In this document: positions 34,641 through 43,934 of the stretch, piece after piece
Layout: the number at the start of each line of letters is the position of its first letter
How positions within the stretch are numbered: position 1 is the first letter of the stretch
Assembly (NCBI GenBank): GCA_018065085.1
Contig: JAGHUA010000003.1
Location: 62,001-126,000 of the forward strand
Direction: 5' to 3'
Length of the DNA: 64,000 nucleotides
DNA from: Candidatus Liminaster caballi
GTDB lineage: Bacteria; Bacteroidota; Bacteroidia; Bacteroidales; UBA3663
Notes under the pieces: model-generated
What the model saw: only the letters and a program-made list of their open reading frames with translations
Told to the model about the DNA's origin: nothing
The model's database searches: none
Program-made: the position numbers and the translations under genes

Positions 34641-34696
34641 ACGAAAGTACGAAGATACGAAAATACGAAAGTACGAAGACACGAAAGTGCGAAAAC
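34641..34696. repeat. Seven 8-base tandem repeats (ACGAAAGT type)
   Basis: Units ACGAAAGT, ACGAAGAT, ACGAAAAT, ACGAAAGT, ACGAAGAC, ACGAAAGT and GCGAAAAC directly follow the TAA stop of the previous gene. Confidence 0.85.
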
Positions 34697-34714
34697 ACTA
34701 ATTATCGTTGAACC

Positions 34715-35365
34715 ATGGTAGGAATCCAGGATACATTAGTCAGCGAAGACCTCCTTCGGGAGGCCTTTTGCTGTGACCTCCATTCGTGCAAGGGCGCATG
34801 CTGCAATTCGGAGGGTGACAGTGGTGCTCCACTCGACGAGGACGAGCTTGAGGTGATGAAGGCCATGGCAGATATGCTGTGGGACGAACTCACACCCCGT
34901 GCACAGCAGGTGATACGCGAGCAGGGAGCGTTCTTCAGGGATGCAGCCGGCGATTGGGTTACATCGGTGGTCGATGCCCACGACTGCGTCTTCTGTACCT
35001 ATGCCGACGAGGCATACGCCAAGAAGAACGGATTGCCGGCAGGTGCTTGTCTGTGTGCCATCGAGAAGGCTTTCCGTGAGGGACGTTTCACAACCCATCC
35101 ATCCTACCGTGACGGAAAAGAACCGTTCATGAAGCCTGTCTCATGCCATCTTTATCCGGTGCGCCTGAAGAAGATTGGCGACTATCTGGCCGTCAACTAC
35201 GACGAGCAGCCACAGATGTGCGGTTGTGCACAGCGTCTCGGCCGTAAGCATCAGATAAGGCTCTATCAATGCCTCAAGGATTCGCTCGTGCGCCGCTTCG
35301 GACAAGCTTGGTACGATGAACTGTGTCTCACTGCCGACGAAATGAAAAAAGCAGGCATGTTGTGA
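34715..35365 (+). CDS. DUF3109 cysteine-rich protein
   Basis: A 216-residue cytoplasmic protein with the DUF3109 pattern of many cysteines: FCCDLHSCKGACC, DCVFCTYADEAYAKK, ACLCAIEKAFREG, SCHLYPVR and MCGCAQRLGR. The clustering suggests a metal or iron-sulfur site. It is a conserved, mostly single-copy gene of Bacteroidetes with unknown function. It has no signal peptide and is followed by a non-coding stretch with the promoter of the zapA operon. Confidence 0.82.
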   Translation: MVGIQDTLVSEDLLREAFCCDLHSCKGACCNSEGDSGAPLDEDELEVMKAMADMLWDELTPRAQQVIREQGAFFRDAAGDWVTSVVDAHDCVFCTYADEAYAKKNGLPAGACLCAIEKAFREGRFTTHPSYRDGKEPFMKPVSCHLYPVRLKKIGDYLAVNYDEQPQMCGCAQRLGRKHQIRLYQCLKDSLVRRFGQAWYDELCLTADEMKKAGML

Positions 35366-35467
35366 TGTTTTTGACAGATAAAATCTGCTAAATGTGCGAA
35401 AAAATTGTGCAAAATAGCCGCTTTTAACACAAAAAACAGCGTAAAGTGTAAAAAAATGCACAAAAAG

Positions 35468-35499
35468 TTGCATTGAACAAAAAAATATTGTTACCTTTG
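35468..35499 (+). promoter_or_regulatory. Promoter of the zapA-rny unit
   Basis: TTG (35468-35470), 21 bases, TACCTTTG (35492-35499), 33 bases before the ATG at 35532. Confidence 0.55.
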
Positions 35500-35531
35500 T
35501 ACGGGATTTTATGTGAAATTCTGTACCTACG

Positions 35532-35843
35532 ATGAGTGTCGATATCCGAGAAACAGCTTTTGGGCAGTTGATGGAACAACTGAGAGAACAGGTGGGACTT
35601 TTGAAGGAGCGCTGTGTGGCTGCCGAGAAAAAAGTCGCATTGCTCGAACAGAAAAGTCAGTCAGACGAAGCAAAGATTGTCCAGCTTGAACAGCAGAACA
35701 AGGATATCACTGAGAAGTATCAGAATCTGATGGCAGGAGCCGCCACGGCAACCTCGCCCGAGGAAATTGAACGCCTCCGCAATAGGTACCTCGCCATGAT
35801 ACGCGAGATCGATGATTGCATTGAGAAGCTCAATGGAAGATAA
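35532..35843 (+). CDS. Small coiled-coil protein upstream of zapA
   Basis: A 103-residue protein that is almost entirely heptad-rich (LMEQLREQVGLLKERCVAAE, KIVQLEQQNKDITEKYQNL). It overlaps the zapA start by 11 bases, so translation is coupled. Position and form suggest a ZapB-like partner of ZapA at the division ring, but this is inference from context. Length is typical for the small protein that precedes zapA in Bacteroidales. Confidence 0.75.
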   Translation: MSVDIRETAFGQLMEQLREQVGLLKERCVAAEKKVALLEQKSQSDEAKIVQLEQQNKDITEKYQNLMAGAATATSPEEIERLRNRYLAMIREIDDCIEKLNGR

Positions 35844-36135
35844 GGTAAAAATAAATATACAAGTAGGCGAAGTGAAGCATCCGCTCACGGTAAGGAAAGA
35901 CGACGAGCCAATCTACAGGGAGGCCGCAAGGCTTATCAACGAGCGTCTGATCACTTACCAGACAAAATACCGTGCAGCCCAGTTGCCGCAAGAGTTCATT
36001 CTGTCGTTCGCTGCTGTCGATATTGCTGCCAGATATGTGCGTCTGCAGCGTCAGACGAGTACTCAGCCGGTTGAGGACGCTCTCCGTGACCTCACAGGCC
36101 AGCTTCAGGACTTCCTCCGTGAAGGTGATGTCTGA
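35833..36135 (+). CDS. zapA: Cell division protein ZapA
   Basis: The start at 35833 (MEDKVKINIQVGEVKHPLTV) is preferred over the track start 35812, since it gives the usual N-terminus. The 100-residue protein has the ZapA pattern: a short beta start, then REAARLINERLITYQTKY and a C-terminal helix. ZapA cross-links FtsZ filaments in the cytoplasm. It overlaps the coiled-coil gene and precedes rny by 117 bases, where I see no further gene. Confidence 0.85.
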   Translation: MEDKVKINIQVGEVKHPLTVRKDDEPIYREAARLINERLITYQTKYRAAQLPQEFILSFAAVDIAARYVRLQRQTSTQPVEDALRDLTGQLQDFLREGDV

Positions 36136-36252
36136 GCATTACAGACCTTATTATACCTATATTACCACTTTCTCCGCTTTCCATCCTTCTGTTGTGTATC
36201 GACTTGGCTCCAGGCTTAGCCGACAACTTACATCTATATATATAACTCTATT

Positions 36253-37791
36253 ATGACTCTATTTATTATTTTAGCAGCACTGGTGGGCATCATAGTTGGT
36301 GCAGGTGTGGCAATCCTGATCTGGACGAAAGTCCTGGGAAAGACTTATAATAATACTGTGGCCGAGGCTGAGAAGCAGGGCGAGATGCTCCGCGACAAGA
36401 AACTTCTCGAAGCCAAGGAGAAGATCAGCCGCATGCAGAGCGACCTTGACCGTCAGGCCAATCAGCGTAACCAGAAGATGCAGCAGGCCGAGCAGCGCGT
36501 CAAGCAGATGCAACAGCAGGCTCAGCAGAAGCAGCAGGAACTGGACAACCGCATCGCTGACAACGACCGCACACGCGAGAACCTTCAGAAGCAGCTCGAA
36601 GTGGTCGATCAGAAGCGTCAGGAGGCTGATGCACGCATCCTGGAGGGCCGCAAGATGCTCGAACAGATTGCCGGTCTCAGTGCCGACGAGGCAAAGAAGA
36701 AACTCATTGACAGCTTGCAGGACGAAGCCCGTACCGAGGCTGCCAGCTACATTAACGAGATCATGGACGATGCCCGCATGACCGCCAACAAGGAGGCTAA
36801 GTCGATCGTCATCAAGACCATCCAACGTGTGGCAAGCGAGACAGCCGTCGAGAATGCCGTGACCGTATTCCATATTGATAGCGATGAGGTAAAGGGACGT
36901 ATCATCGGCCGTGAGGGACGTAACATCCGTGCCCTTGAGGCTGCCACAGGCGTCGAGATTATCGTCGATGACACGCCAGAGGCTATCGTCCTCTCATGCT
37001 TCGATCCAGTGCGTCGCGAGGTGGCTCGTCTTGCTCTCCATCAGCTTGTGCTCGATGGCCGCATCCATCCTGCCCGCATCGAGGAGGTTGTTGCCAAGGT
37101 GCGCAAGCAACTCGAGGAGGAGATTATCGAGACCGGCAAGCGCACAGCCATCGACATGGGTGTACATGGTCTCCATCCGGAGCTTATCCGCATGATTGGC
37201 AAGATGAAGTATCGTTCGTCTTACGGTCAGAACCTCCTTCAGCATGCCCGCGAGACGGCCAATCTCTGTGCCATCATGGCAGCCGAGCTCGGTCTCAACG
37301 TCAAGAAGGCACGTCGTGCCGGTTTGCTCCACGATATCGGCAAGGTGCCTGATGACGAACCAGAACTCCCACACGCAGAACTTGGTGCCAAACTGGCTGA
37401 GGAATATCACGAGAAACCGGATATCGTCAATGCCATCGCTGCTCACCATGAGGAGTGTGAGATGACTTCGGTCATTGCTCCTATCGTTCAGATCTGCGAT
37501 GCTATCTCAGGTGCACGTCCAGGTGCTCGCCGTGAGATTGTCGAGGCTTACATCAAGCGTCTCAACGACCTTGAGAATCTTGCCCAGGCTTATCCGGGCG
37601 TTGTCAAGACCTACGCTATCCAGGCAGGCCGTGAACTCCGCGTTATCGTCGGTGCCGACAAGATCAACGATGCCGAGGCAGAGCAGCTCTCTACCGATAT
37701 TGCAACCAAGATACAGAAGGAGATGACCTATCCGGGTCAGGTTAAGATTACTGTCATCCGCGAGACCCGCGCTGTCAGCTACGCCAAGTAA
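36253..37791 (+). CDS. rny: Ribonuclease Y
   Basis: A 512-residue membrane-anchored endoribonuclease: N-terminal membrane helix (1-25), long coiled coil rich in Gln/Lys/Glu (about 35-160), KH domain ([20 protein letters not shown]) and HD domain ([11 protein letters not shown] ... AAHHEE). It starts mRNA decay. Length is normal. The next gene, 15 bases on, encodes a RicT-like protein, whose Bacillus counterpart controls RNase Y specificity. Confidence 0.95.
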   Translation: MTLFIILAALVGIIVGAGVAILIWTKVLGKTYNNTVAEAEKQGEMLRDKKLLEAKEKISRMQSDLDRQANQRNQKMQQAEQRVKQMQQQAQQKQQELDNRIADNDRTRENLQKQLEVVDQKRQEADARILEGRKMLEQIAGLSADEAKKKLIDSLQDEARTEAASYINEIMDDARMTANKEAKSIVIKTIQRVASETAVENAVTVFHIDSDEVKGRIIGREGRNIRALEAATGVEIIVDDTPEAIVLSCFDPVRREVARLALHQLVLDGRIHPARIEEVVAKVRKQLEEEIIETGKRTAIDMGVHGLHPELIRMIGKMKYRSSYGQNLLQHARETANLCAIMAAELGLNVKKARRAGLLHDIGKVPDDEPELPHAELGAKLAEEYHEKPDIVNAIAAHHEECEMTSVIAPIVQICDAISGARPGARREIVEAYIKRLNDLENLAQAYPGVVKTYAIQAGRELRVIVGADKINDAEAEQLSTDIATKIQKEMTYPGQVKITVIRETRAVSYAK

Positions 37792-37806
37792 ACCTTTCTT
37801 TGACTA

Positions 37807-38955
37807 ATGGCAAACAAATGTGATAACTGCAGGCAGAACAAGCCACAGATGGTCTATGACTGGCTTGAGGATGCTCCCGAACTTCTACAGGAGTTCCCTT
37901 ACGTCGAGGTGCAGTTCAAGAATACCCGCAAGGGCTATTACCTGAACAGCGAAGGCCTCGAACTGCATAAGGGTGACATGGTAGTGGTCGAGGGCAATCC
38001 AGGAGCCGACATCGGTGAGGTGACCCTTACCGGCTATCTTGTGCGTCTGCAGATGAAGAAATACAACTATCATTTCGACGATCCTGACGCCACGAAGAAA
38101 GTCTATCGCCTCGTCAAGCCTGCCGACATGGAGCGCTATTACGAGGCCAAGGCAAAGGAGCACGACACGATGATACGCAGCCGCCAGATTTCGCAGGATC
38201 TCGGTCTTGAGATGAAGATTGGCGACGTCGAGTATCAGGGCGACGGACAGAAGGCCATCTTCTATTATATTGCCGATGGACGTGTCGATTTCCGCCAGCT
38301 CATCAAGGTGCTGGCCGATGTGTTCAAGGTCCGTATCGAGATGAAGCAGATCGGTGCGCGTCAGGAAGCCGGACGTATCGGAGGCATCGGTCCTTGCGGC
38401 AGGGAACTGTGCTGCGCCAAGTGGCTGACCAAGTTCCAAAGCGTCGGCACGGCGGCTGCCCGATTCCAGGATCTCTCGCTCAATCCGCAGAAGCTGGCAG
38501 GCCAGTGTGCCAAGCTCAAATGCTGCCTCAACTATGAGGTCGATTGCTATATGGAGGCCATGCACGATATTCCCAATCGCGAGATTGTGCTCCAGACACT
38601 CGACAGCGATTACTTCTTCTTCAAGGCCGATACGCTTGCCCGCATGGTCACCTACAGCACATCGAAGGACGGTCCGTACAACACCGTCACCATCAGTGCC
38701 CAGCGTGCTTTCGAGGTCTATGGTATGAACAAACGCGGCATGAAACCCGAACGCCTGGCCTCAGGCGAAGGCGAGGTTGACCAGCGTCCAGAGTTTACCG
38801 ATGGCGTGGGCGATGAGGCTCTCAACCGTTTCGACCGTTCGCGCCGCAGGAACCATGGCAATCGCAACCGTAACCGCGATCGCAACCGAGGTGAACGCAA
38901 TGGCGAGCGTAACGAACGCCGTCAGGAACATAACAACGACAAACCGCAACAGTAA
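37807..38955 (+). CDS. ricT: PSP1/RicT-family protein with Fe-S cysteine motifs
   Basis: A 382-residue protein with an N-terminal CDNC motif, a PSP1 C-terminal domain (about 90-265) containing GGIGPCGRELCCAKWL and QCAKLKCCLNYE, and a low-complexity Arg/Asn-rich tail (RNHGNRNRNRDRNRGERN) likely to bind RNA. In Bacillus, RicT (YaaT) with RicA and RicF forms an iron-sulfur complex that directs RNase Y. The basic tail is a Bacteroidetes extension. It lies between rny and gldH. Confidence 0.8.
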   Translation: MANKCDNCRQNKPQMVYDWLEDAPELLQEFPYVEVQFKNTRKGYYLNSEGLELHKGDMVVVEGNPGADIGEVTLTGYLVRLQMKKYNYHFDDPDATKKVYRLVKPADMERYYEAKAKEHDTMIRSRQISQDLGLEMKIGDVEYQGDGQKAIFYYIADGRVDFRQLIKVLADVFKVRIEMKQIGARQEAGRIGGIGPCGRELCCAKWLTKFQSVGTAAARFQDLSLNPQKLAGQCAKLKCCLNYEVDCYMEAMHDIPNREIVLQTLDSDYFFFKADTLARMVTYSTSKDGPYNTVTISAQRAFEVYGMNKRGMKPERLASGEGEVDQRPEFTDGVGDEALNRFDRSRRRNHGNRNRNRDRNRGERNGERNERRQEHNNDKPQQ

Positions 38956-38960
38956 ATCAG

Positions 38961-39452
38961 ATGAACAGGCAAATCCTCCTCTTGATTCTGGTCGTGATGA
39001 CATCATATCTGCTCCCATCATGTGGTGGGGGCAGTGCTGCTTATGAGCAGTCGGTCAATGTCAGCCTCAGGACGTGGAGCCGCACTGACACGCTGTCGTT
39101 CGAGGTCACAGTGCCCGATGTCTTCGATCCCTACAATCCCCTGCAGGCAGGCACTCCGTATAATGTGGCTCTTGCCTTACGCTATCGGCCTGATTATCCG
39201 TGCGAGCCGCTTTCACTACACATGCGCCTGGTCAATGACAGCGTCTCGTATGTCGGTTGCAGTCGCCGTCTCTCGCTCACCGGCAGCGATGGCTTACCCG
39301 ATGGCTCAACGTGGGGTTCGCTCAGCACCAAGCAGTTCGATGATCTGCAATACACCATCACCTTTCCTGCAGCCGGATCCTACAGGCTGCTGATATGGCC
39401 GGAGCACGAAGCCTCGCGCATCGCTTCGGTAACTGTCTCATTATTTAAATAA
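38961..39452 (+). CDS. gldH: Gliding-motility-type lipoprotein GldH
   Basis: A 163-residue lipoprotein with Cys21 after YLLPS. The mature part has the GldH pattern: W near the start (RTWSRTDTLSFEVTV), then YNVALALRYRPDYPCEPLSL and a C-terminal YRLLIWPEHEA. It follows the PSP1 gene by 5 bases, an arrangement common in Bacteroidales. GldH is required for gliding in Flavobacterium; in non-gliding Bacteroidales its role is unclear. Confidence 0.82.
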   Translation: MNRQILLLILVVMTSYLLPSCGGGSAAYEQSVNVSLRTWSRTDTLSFEVTVPDVFDPYNPLQAGTPYNVALALRYRPDYPCEPLSLHMRLVNDSVSYVGCSRRLSLTGSDGLPDGSTWGSLSTKQFDDLQYTITFPAAGSYRLLIWPEHEASRIASVTVSLFK

Positions 39453-39460
39453 TCAATGCT

Positions 39461-41644
39461 ATGGGAAAATCTTCACAAGCCAAATTGCTTGAACGGATCA
39501 CAGAGTGGTTCGGCCAGCATCCTAATAATTCATACAATTACCTTCAGATCTCACAGGAACTTGGCATCTTTGGCCGCGCCAACCGTGCTGATGTCTATGA
39601 GATGCTCACACTTCTTGCTGCCCAGGGCTACCTCCGCGAGGTCTCTGTAGGCCGCTACACCTTGAGCCAACGCCAGTCGGAGGAACTTGAAGGCACGTTC
39701 GACCGTCGTCATAACGGCTTGCATCAGGTGCGTGTCGATGGTTATGAGGAGCCTTTCACCGTCTATGATGGCGATGACATGCAGGCCCTGACAGGCGACC
39801 GTGTGCGCCTCCACAAGATTGTTGGTGGCAAGGGACGCTCACGTTCGATGGGCGGTCCGAAAGCCCGTGTCGTCGAGGTCATCGAGCGTGTACAGCACCG
39901 CTATGTGGGCGTGCTCCAGAAGAACGGCAAGTATGCCTTCGTTACACCCGACAACCGTTCGCTCGACAAGGACATCTATATCCCTAATGAACTTCTCGGC
40001 AAGGCTCACCACGGCGATAAGGTGGTGGTCGATTTCGAGCGCTGGCCTGCATTCTCCAAGAATCCTGTAGGCCGCATTGTCGATGTGCTGGGAAAGAACG
40101 GCGAGAACAATGCCGAGATGCATGCCATCCTTGCCGAATACGGATTGCCTTACCGCTATCCGCAGAATGTGGTGCGTGCCGCCAATCATATAGCCGACGG
40201 TTGCACCGAGGAGGAGATTGCCCGCCGCGAGGATCTGCGCGAGGTGGTGACTTTCACCATCGACCCGGCTGATGCTAAGGACTTTGACGATGCCCTCTCA
40301 TTGCGCAAGCTCGACAACGGACACTGGGAGGCTGGCGTACACATCGCCGACGTCACCTTCTATGTCCGCCAGGATTCGGTCATCGACAAGGAAGCATACA
40401 GCCGTGCCACATCGGTCTATCTTGTCGATCGCACCATCCCGATGCTTCCCGAGAAACTCTGCAACGAGCTCTGTTCGCTGCGTCAGGACGAGGAGAAACT
40501 CTGCTTCAGCTGTCTGTTCGAGATGGACGATGATGCCAACGTGCTCAAGAGCCGCATCGTGCGTACCTGTATCCGTTCCAACCGCCGCTTCACCTACGAG
40601 GAGGCACAGCAGATCATCGAGACCGGACAGGGCGACTATGCAGCCGAGGTTCTTCAGCTCGACCGTCTAGCCAAGCAGCTCCGTGCCCGTCGTTTCGCTG
40701 AGGGAGCCATTGCCTTCGATCGTGCCGAGGTTAAGTTCATCATCGACCAGCAGGGCAAGCCTACCGACGTATTCTTCAAGGTGGCCAAGGACTCCAACAA
40801 GCTTGTCGAGGAGTTCATGCTGCTTGCCAACCGTTGTGTGGCTGAGGCCATCGGCAAGGTGGCAAAGAAGGGCGAAAAGGGAAAGAAGACTGCCAAGGCC
40901 AAGACATTTGTCTATCGTGTGCATGACCAGCCGTCGTCCGACAAGCTTGAGAACCTTGCCAGCCTTGCATCGCGCTTCGGACATAAGCTCAAGGCTCAGG
41001 GCAATAACCGTGAGATCTCGCAGAGCATCAATGCGCTGATGAAGGATATCCACGACCGTCCGGAGGAGAACATGCTCTCGCAGCTTGCCATCCGCTCGAT
41101 GGCGAAGGCTGTCTATACCACTGAGAACATCGGTCACTACGGTCTGGCGTTCCAGTATTACACCCACTTCACATCGCCTATCCGCCGCTATCCTGACTGT
41201 ATGGTTCATCGCCTGCTCGACCGTTATCTCAACGAAGGTGGACGATCGGTTCCAGCATCTCAGTATGAGGAATATTGCAAGCATTGCTCGGATATGGAAC
41301 AGCTCGCAGCTTCGGCCGAACGAGCTTCCATCAAGTACAAGCAGGCCGAGTATCTCAACGACCGTCTCGGCATGGTGTTCGATGGCGTCATCAGCGGCGT
41401 GAGCGAGTGGGGCTTCTATGTCGAGATCAAGGAGAACATGTGTGAGGGTTTGGTTCCTGCCCGCGATCTCAAGGACGATCATTACGTCTATGACGAGCGC
41501 AACTTCTGCCTTATCGGCCGTCGCACACACCGCCGCTTCACCCTTGGCGATAACGTCCGCATCCAGGTGGCTTCTGTCAACATGGAGCGTCGAACCGTCG
41601 ATTTTACACTGTGTAAATTTTTAATCAGCGTTCAAAAGTCATGA
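39461..41644 (+). CDS. rnr: Ribonuclease R
   Basis: A 727-residue 3'-5' exoribonuclease: N-terminal winged-helix region (about 1-70), cold-shock domains (about 80-230), RNB catalytic domain (about 250-580) with the acidic motif DPADAKDFDDALSL, and S1 domain (about 640-720: GMVFDGVISGVSEWGFYVEI). It degrades structured RNA. Its stop overlaps the next start (ATGA). With rny and ricT it makes this a small RNA-decay locus. Confidence 0.95.
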   Translation: MGKSSQAKLLERITEWFGQHPNNSYNYLQISQELGIFGRANRADVYEMLTLLAAQGYLREVSVGRYTLSQRQSEELEGTFDRRHNGLHQVRVDGYEEPFTVYDGDDMQALTGDRVRLHKIVGGKGRSRSMGGPKARVVEVIERVQHRYVGVLQKNGKYAFVTPDNRSLDKDIYIPNELLGKAHHGDKVVVDFERWPAFSKNPVGRIVDVLGKNGENNAEMHAILAEYGLPYRYPQNVVRAANHIADGCTEEEIARREDLREVVTFTIDPADAKDFDDALSLRKLDNGHWEAGVHIADVTFYVRQDSVIDKEAYSRATSVYLVDRTIPMLPEKLCNELCSLRQDEEKLCFSCLFEMDDDANVLKSRIVRTCIRSNRRFTYEEAQQIIETGQGDYAAEVLQLDRLAKQLRARRFAEGAIAFDRAEVKFIIDQQGKPTDVFFKVAKDSNKLVEEFMLLANRCVAEAIGKVAKKGEKGKKTAKAKTFVYRVHDQPSSDKLENLASLASRFGHKLKAQGNNREISQSINALMKDIHDRPEENMLSQLAIRSMAKAVYTTENIGHYGLAFQYYTHFTSPIRRYPDCMVHRLLDRYLNEGGRSVPASQYEEYCKHCSDMEQLAASAERASIKYKQAEYLNDRLGMVFDGVISGVSEWGFYVEIKENMCEGLVPARDLKDDHYVYDERNFCLIGRRTHRRFTLGDNVRIQVASVNMERRTVDFTLCKFLISVQKS

Positions 41645-42348
41645 AAAATATCTGTTTCGTAGTCGCAATGCAGGCTGAGGCTCAGCCGTTCATTGACCGT
41701 TATGGTGTCACCGAAGTGCCAGATTTCTTTGCACCTCTGCCATGCAAGCTCTATCAGGTGCAGTTAGTACATACCACACTCAACGTCGTGCTCAACGGAC
41801 AGCAGCATGGCTCCGATCTCGTCGGATGTGAAGCTGCCTCCGTGGCCACTATGGCAGCCATTCAGCGTCTTCATCCTGACATCATCATCAATTCCGGCAC
41901 GTGCGGTGCCTTCAAGTCTAATGGTGCCGCTATCGGCGATGTCTTCATAGGCAATGCCGTGATGTTCCATGACCGCCGTGTGCCAGGCGACGATGCGTGG
42001 GGTACTCAGGCATTGGGCAACTATCCTGTCTATGCCGGTGCCGTTAAGATTGCCAACGATCTCGGATTCAAGCTTGGCAAGGTCACTACCGGTTCGTCGC
42101 TCGACATGCAGCCATGCGACCTCCAGATCATTCAGGAGAATCATGGCGAACTCAAGGATATGGAAGGCGCAGCTGTGGCTTTCGTCTGCTCGCTGTTCAG
42201 CGTTCCTGTGCTCTTCATCAAGTCTGTTACTGATCTTTGCGACAGCGGTGCCGAGACGTTCGAGGAGTTCTCCCGCAATCTTGCAATGGCAAGTCAGGCC
42301 GTTTCTGACGCCAACGCAAAGGTCATCGACTATCTGGCAGAAGGATAA
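41641..42348 (+). CDS. MTA/SAH nucleosidase-like phosphorylase-superfamily protein
   Basis: A 235-residue protein of the PNP/UDP phosphorylase superfamily. It has INSGTCGAFKSNGAAIGDVF, KDMEGAAVAFVCSLF (Met-Glu nucleoside-binding pair) and the catalytic Asp in KSVTDLCD. This fits 5'-methylthioadenosine/S-adenosylhomocysteine nucleosidase, which is needed in sulfur and methyl recycling. It overlaps rnr by 4 bases and is translationally coupled. The exact nucleoside is not certain from sequence alone. Confidence 0.8.
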   Translation: MKNICFVVAMQAEAQPFIDRYGVTEVPDFFAPLPCKLYQVQLVHTTLNVVLNGQQHGSDLVGCEAASVATMAAIQRLHPDIIINSGTCGAFKSNGAAIGDVFIGNAVMFHDRRVPGDDAWGTQALGNYPVYAGAVKIANDLGFKLGKVTTGSSLDMQPCDLQIIQENHGELKDMEGAAVAFVCSLFSVPVLFIKSVTDLCDSGAETFEEFSRNLAMASQAVSDANAKVIDYLAEG

Positions 42349-42383
42349 TAGGAATTGTGATAATTTGTAGTTGTCCAAAAATT

Positions 42384-42667
42384 TTTCGTTAGGACTTCCC
42401 AATAGTTCGGAAATGCCGGAGAAAGTTTCGTTTGGACTTCCCAAGTCTTCGGAAGTGCTGGCGAAAGTTTCATTTGGACTTCCCAATAGTTCGGAAATGC
42501 TGGCGAAAGTTCTGTTTGGATTTCCCAATTTTTCGGAAGTGCTGGCGGAAGTTTTGTTTGGACTCACAACTCTTCGGAAATGCTGGCGAAAGTTTCATTT
42601 AGACTTCCCAATAGTTCGGAAACGCCAGAAAAACTTTCGTTGGCATTTCCCAAAACTTGGCAAATGC
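42384..42667. repeat. Second array of 42-base palindromic repeats (about 7 units)
   Basis: Units such as GGACTTCCCAATAGTTCGGA followed by AATGCTGGCGAAAGTTTC match the second sub-type of the array at 23.3-24.1 kb. Linkers contain CGAAAGTTTCG, a palindrome. The array directly follows the nucleosidase gene and precedes the nuclease gene. The ORF at 42371-42760 is a by-product of the 42-base period. Confidence 0.88.
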
Positions 42668-42751
42668 TTTTTGTTGAAATGTTTATTTTTCAATTATTCT
42701 TTTTTAAGCCGTAAATATGTTAAAGATAGCGCAAAACATGATTTAAATGAT

Positions 42752-42779
42752 TGTTTTTGAATAAAAATCGTATCTTTGC
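42752..42779 (+). promoter_or_regulatory. Promoter of the PGN_0703-like nuclease gene
   Basis: TATCTTTG at 42772-42779 is a clear -7 element; the best upstream partner is TTG at 42752-42754 (17-base spacing, a little short). It lies 49 bases before the ATG. Confidence 0.55.
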
Positions 42780-42828
42780 CGAAAATGTTGTCTAAAAGGA
42801 CTTTGAGAACCACAAAAAGCAGATAAAA

Positions 42829-43896
42829 ATGAGCGAATCAAAAACTCCGTTATATATGACAATTGAAGTAGTTACAAATCAGATGGCAATTAATAACGAG
42901 ATTGCAGTTTTAGGCGGACTTAAAGAATACCTGTCATATAAAGAGGCAGACAAAGAAAATCGTTTCTTTGTTGCTGGTGATAATATGTTCACTCGTAAGG
43001 CAAGACTTTTGCAGTCTATAAGAAGATGGCAGACTGGAGCAAAAGAAGGTTTTAGAGAATACAAAGGTGAGAAAACCTACCATGGTAATCTTGCAGAGAA
43101 TGCACATGAGACAGGGGTAAATTTCCTTCATCACGAAATCTTTGATTATGTTAAAAAACGTATTTCTGAAAAGAAACCTTATGAGACAATAGAAGAAAAT
43201 CGTATGATGAACAATTTTCTTTCAAGTCAACCTATGGCTTTCAATTTGTTCTATCCTTTGATGCAAATTGTTGAATGTGAGGATGGACAATCTAAACTGG
43301 CAAATGTTGTCAATACGTTATTGCACGATTCTGTTAAAATAGAAAAAGTAATAAAAGTCGGACTTGAATTTATTCCATCATATTATAAGCAATGTCTTAA
43401 CGATAAGACCGCAATGGATGCTTTCTTCCGTTTCGTTACCAAAGATGGCAAAACAGGCATTATAGCCATTGAAACAAAATACACCGATGTCCTTGGGCAA
43501 AATGAAGCGAGAAATCCTCTTCATGCAAGAGAAGCAACGCAGCGAGAAGGGATCAAACAACTATTTCATGAAGATGCACTTGAAGAAATCAAATTGGGCA
43601 AAACCCAATTAAATCAGGTATATCGCAACTTTCTTTTGACTGAGTGTGTTCGTATTCAAGAGAATCTGGATTATTCGCTTTCTATTGTCCTCGCACCTCA
43701 AGATAATGTCAGCAATAAGGAAGACGAGACGAAACTGATTAATATTTTGAAGGATGAATATAAATACAAATTTCAAGTATTTACTCTTGAAAATTTTGTC
43801 GAAGTTCTTATTGCAGAATTTCCGGAAGAAAGTATCTTCAAACGTTTTCGTCATCGCTATCTCGATTTCCGTACAGCTGAATACTTATTGCGCTGA
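42829..43896 (+). CDS. PGN_0703-family putative restriction-type endonuclease
   Basis: A 355-residue protein. Its order of motifs fits the PGN_0703 family: RKARLLQSIRRWQTG near the N-terminus, GVNFLHHEIFDYV, FLSSQPMAFNLFYPL, and a PD-(D/E)xK-like core with Asp197 in AMDAFFRF and Glu215/Lys217 in GIIAIETKYTD. These are thought to be nucleases of defence or mobile origin. The gene is much richer in A/T than its neighbours, stands alone with its own promoter, and is bordered by the 42-base repeat array, all signs of acquisition. No methyltransferase is adjacent. Confidence 0.75.
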   Translation: MSESKTPLYMTIEVVTNQMAINNEIAVLGGLKEYLSYKEADKENRFFVAGDNMFTRKARLLQSIRRWQTGAKEGFREYKGEKTYHGNLAENAHETGVNFLHHEIFDYVKKRISEKKPYETIEENRMMNNFLSSQPMAFNLFYPLMQIVECEDGQSKLANVVNTLLHDSVKIEKVIKVGLEFIPSYYKQCLNDKTAMDAFFRFVTKDGKTGIIAIETKYTDVLGQNEARNPLHAREATQREGIKQLFHEDALEEIKLGKTQLNQVYRNFLLTECVRIQENLDYSLSIVLAPQDNVSNKEDETKLINILKDEYKYKFQVFTLENFVEVLIAEFPEESIFKRFRHRYLDFRTAEYLLR

Positions 43897-43934
43897 ATAA
43901 TTCATCCATCAAAATGATTTATTGTCACATCAGC

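Noticed and set aside
42371-42760. 129-residue ORF after the nucleosidase gene
   Set aside because: It is the translation of the second 42-base repeat array, overlapping the downstream promoter region.
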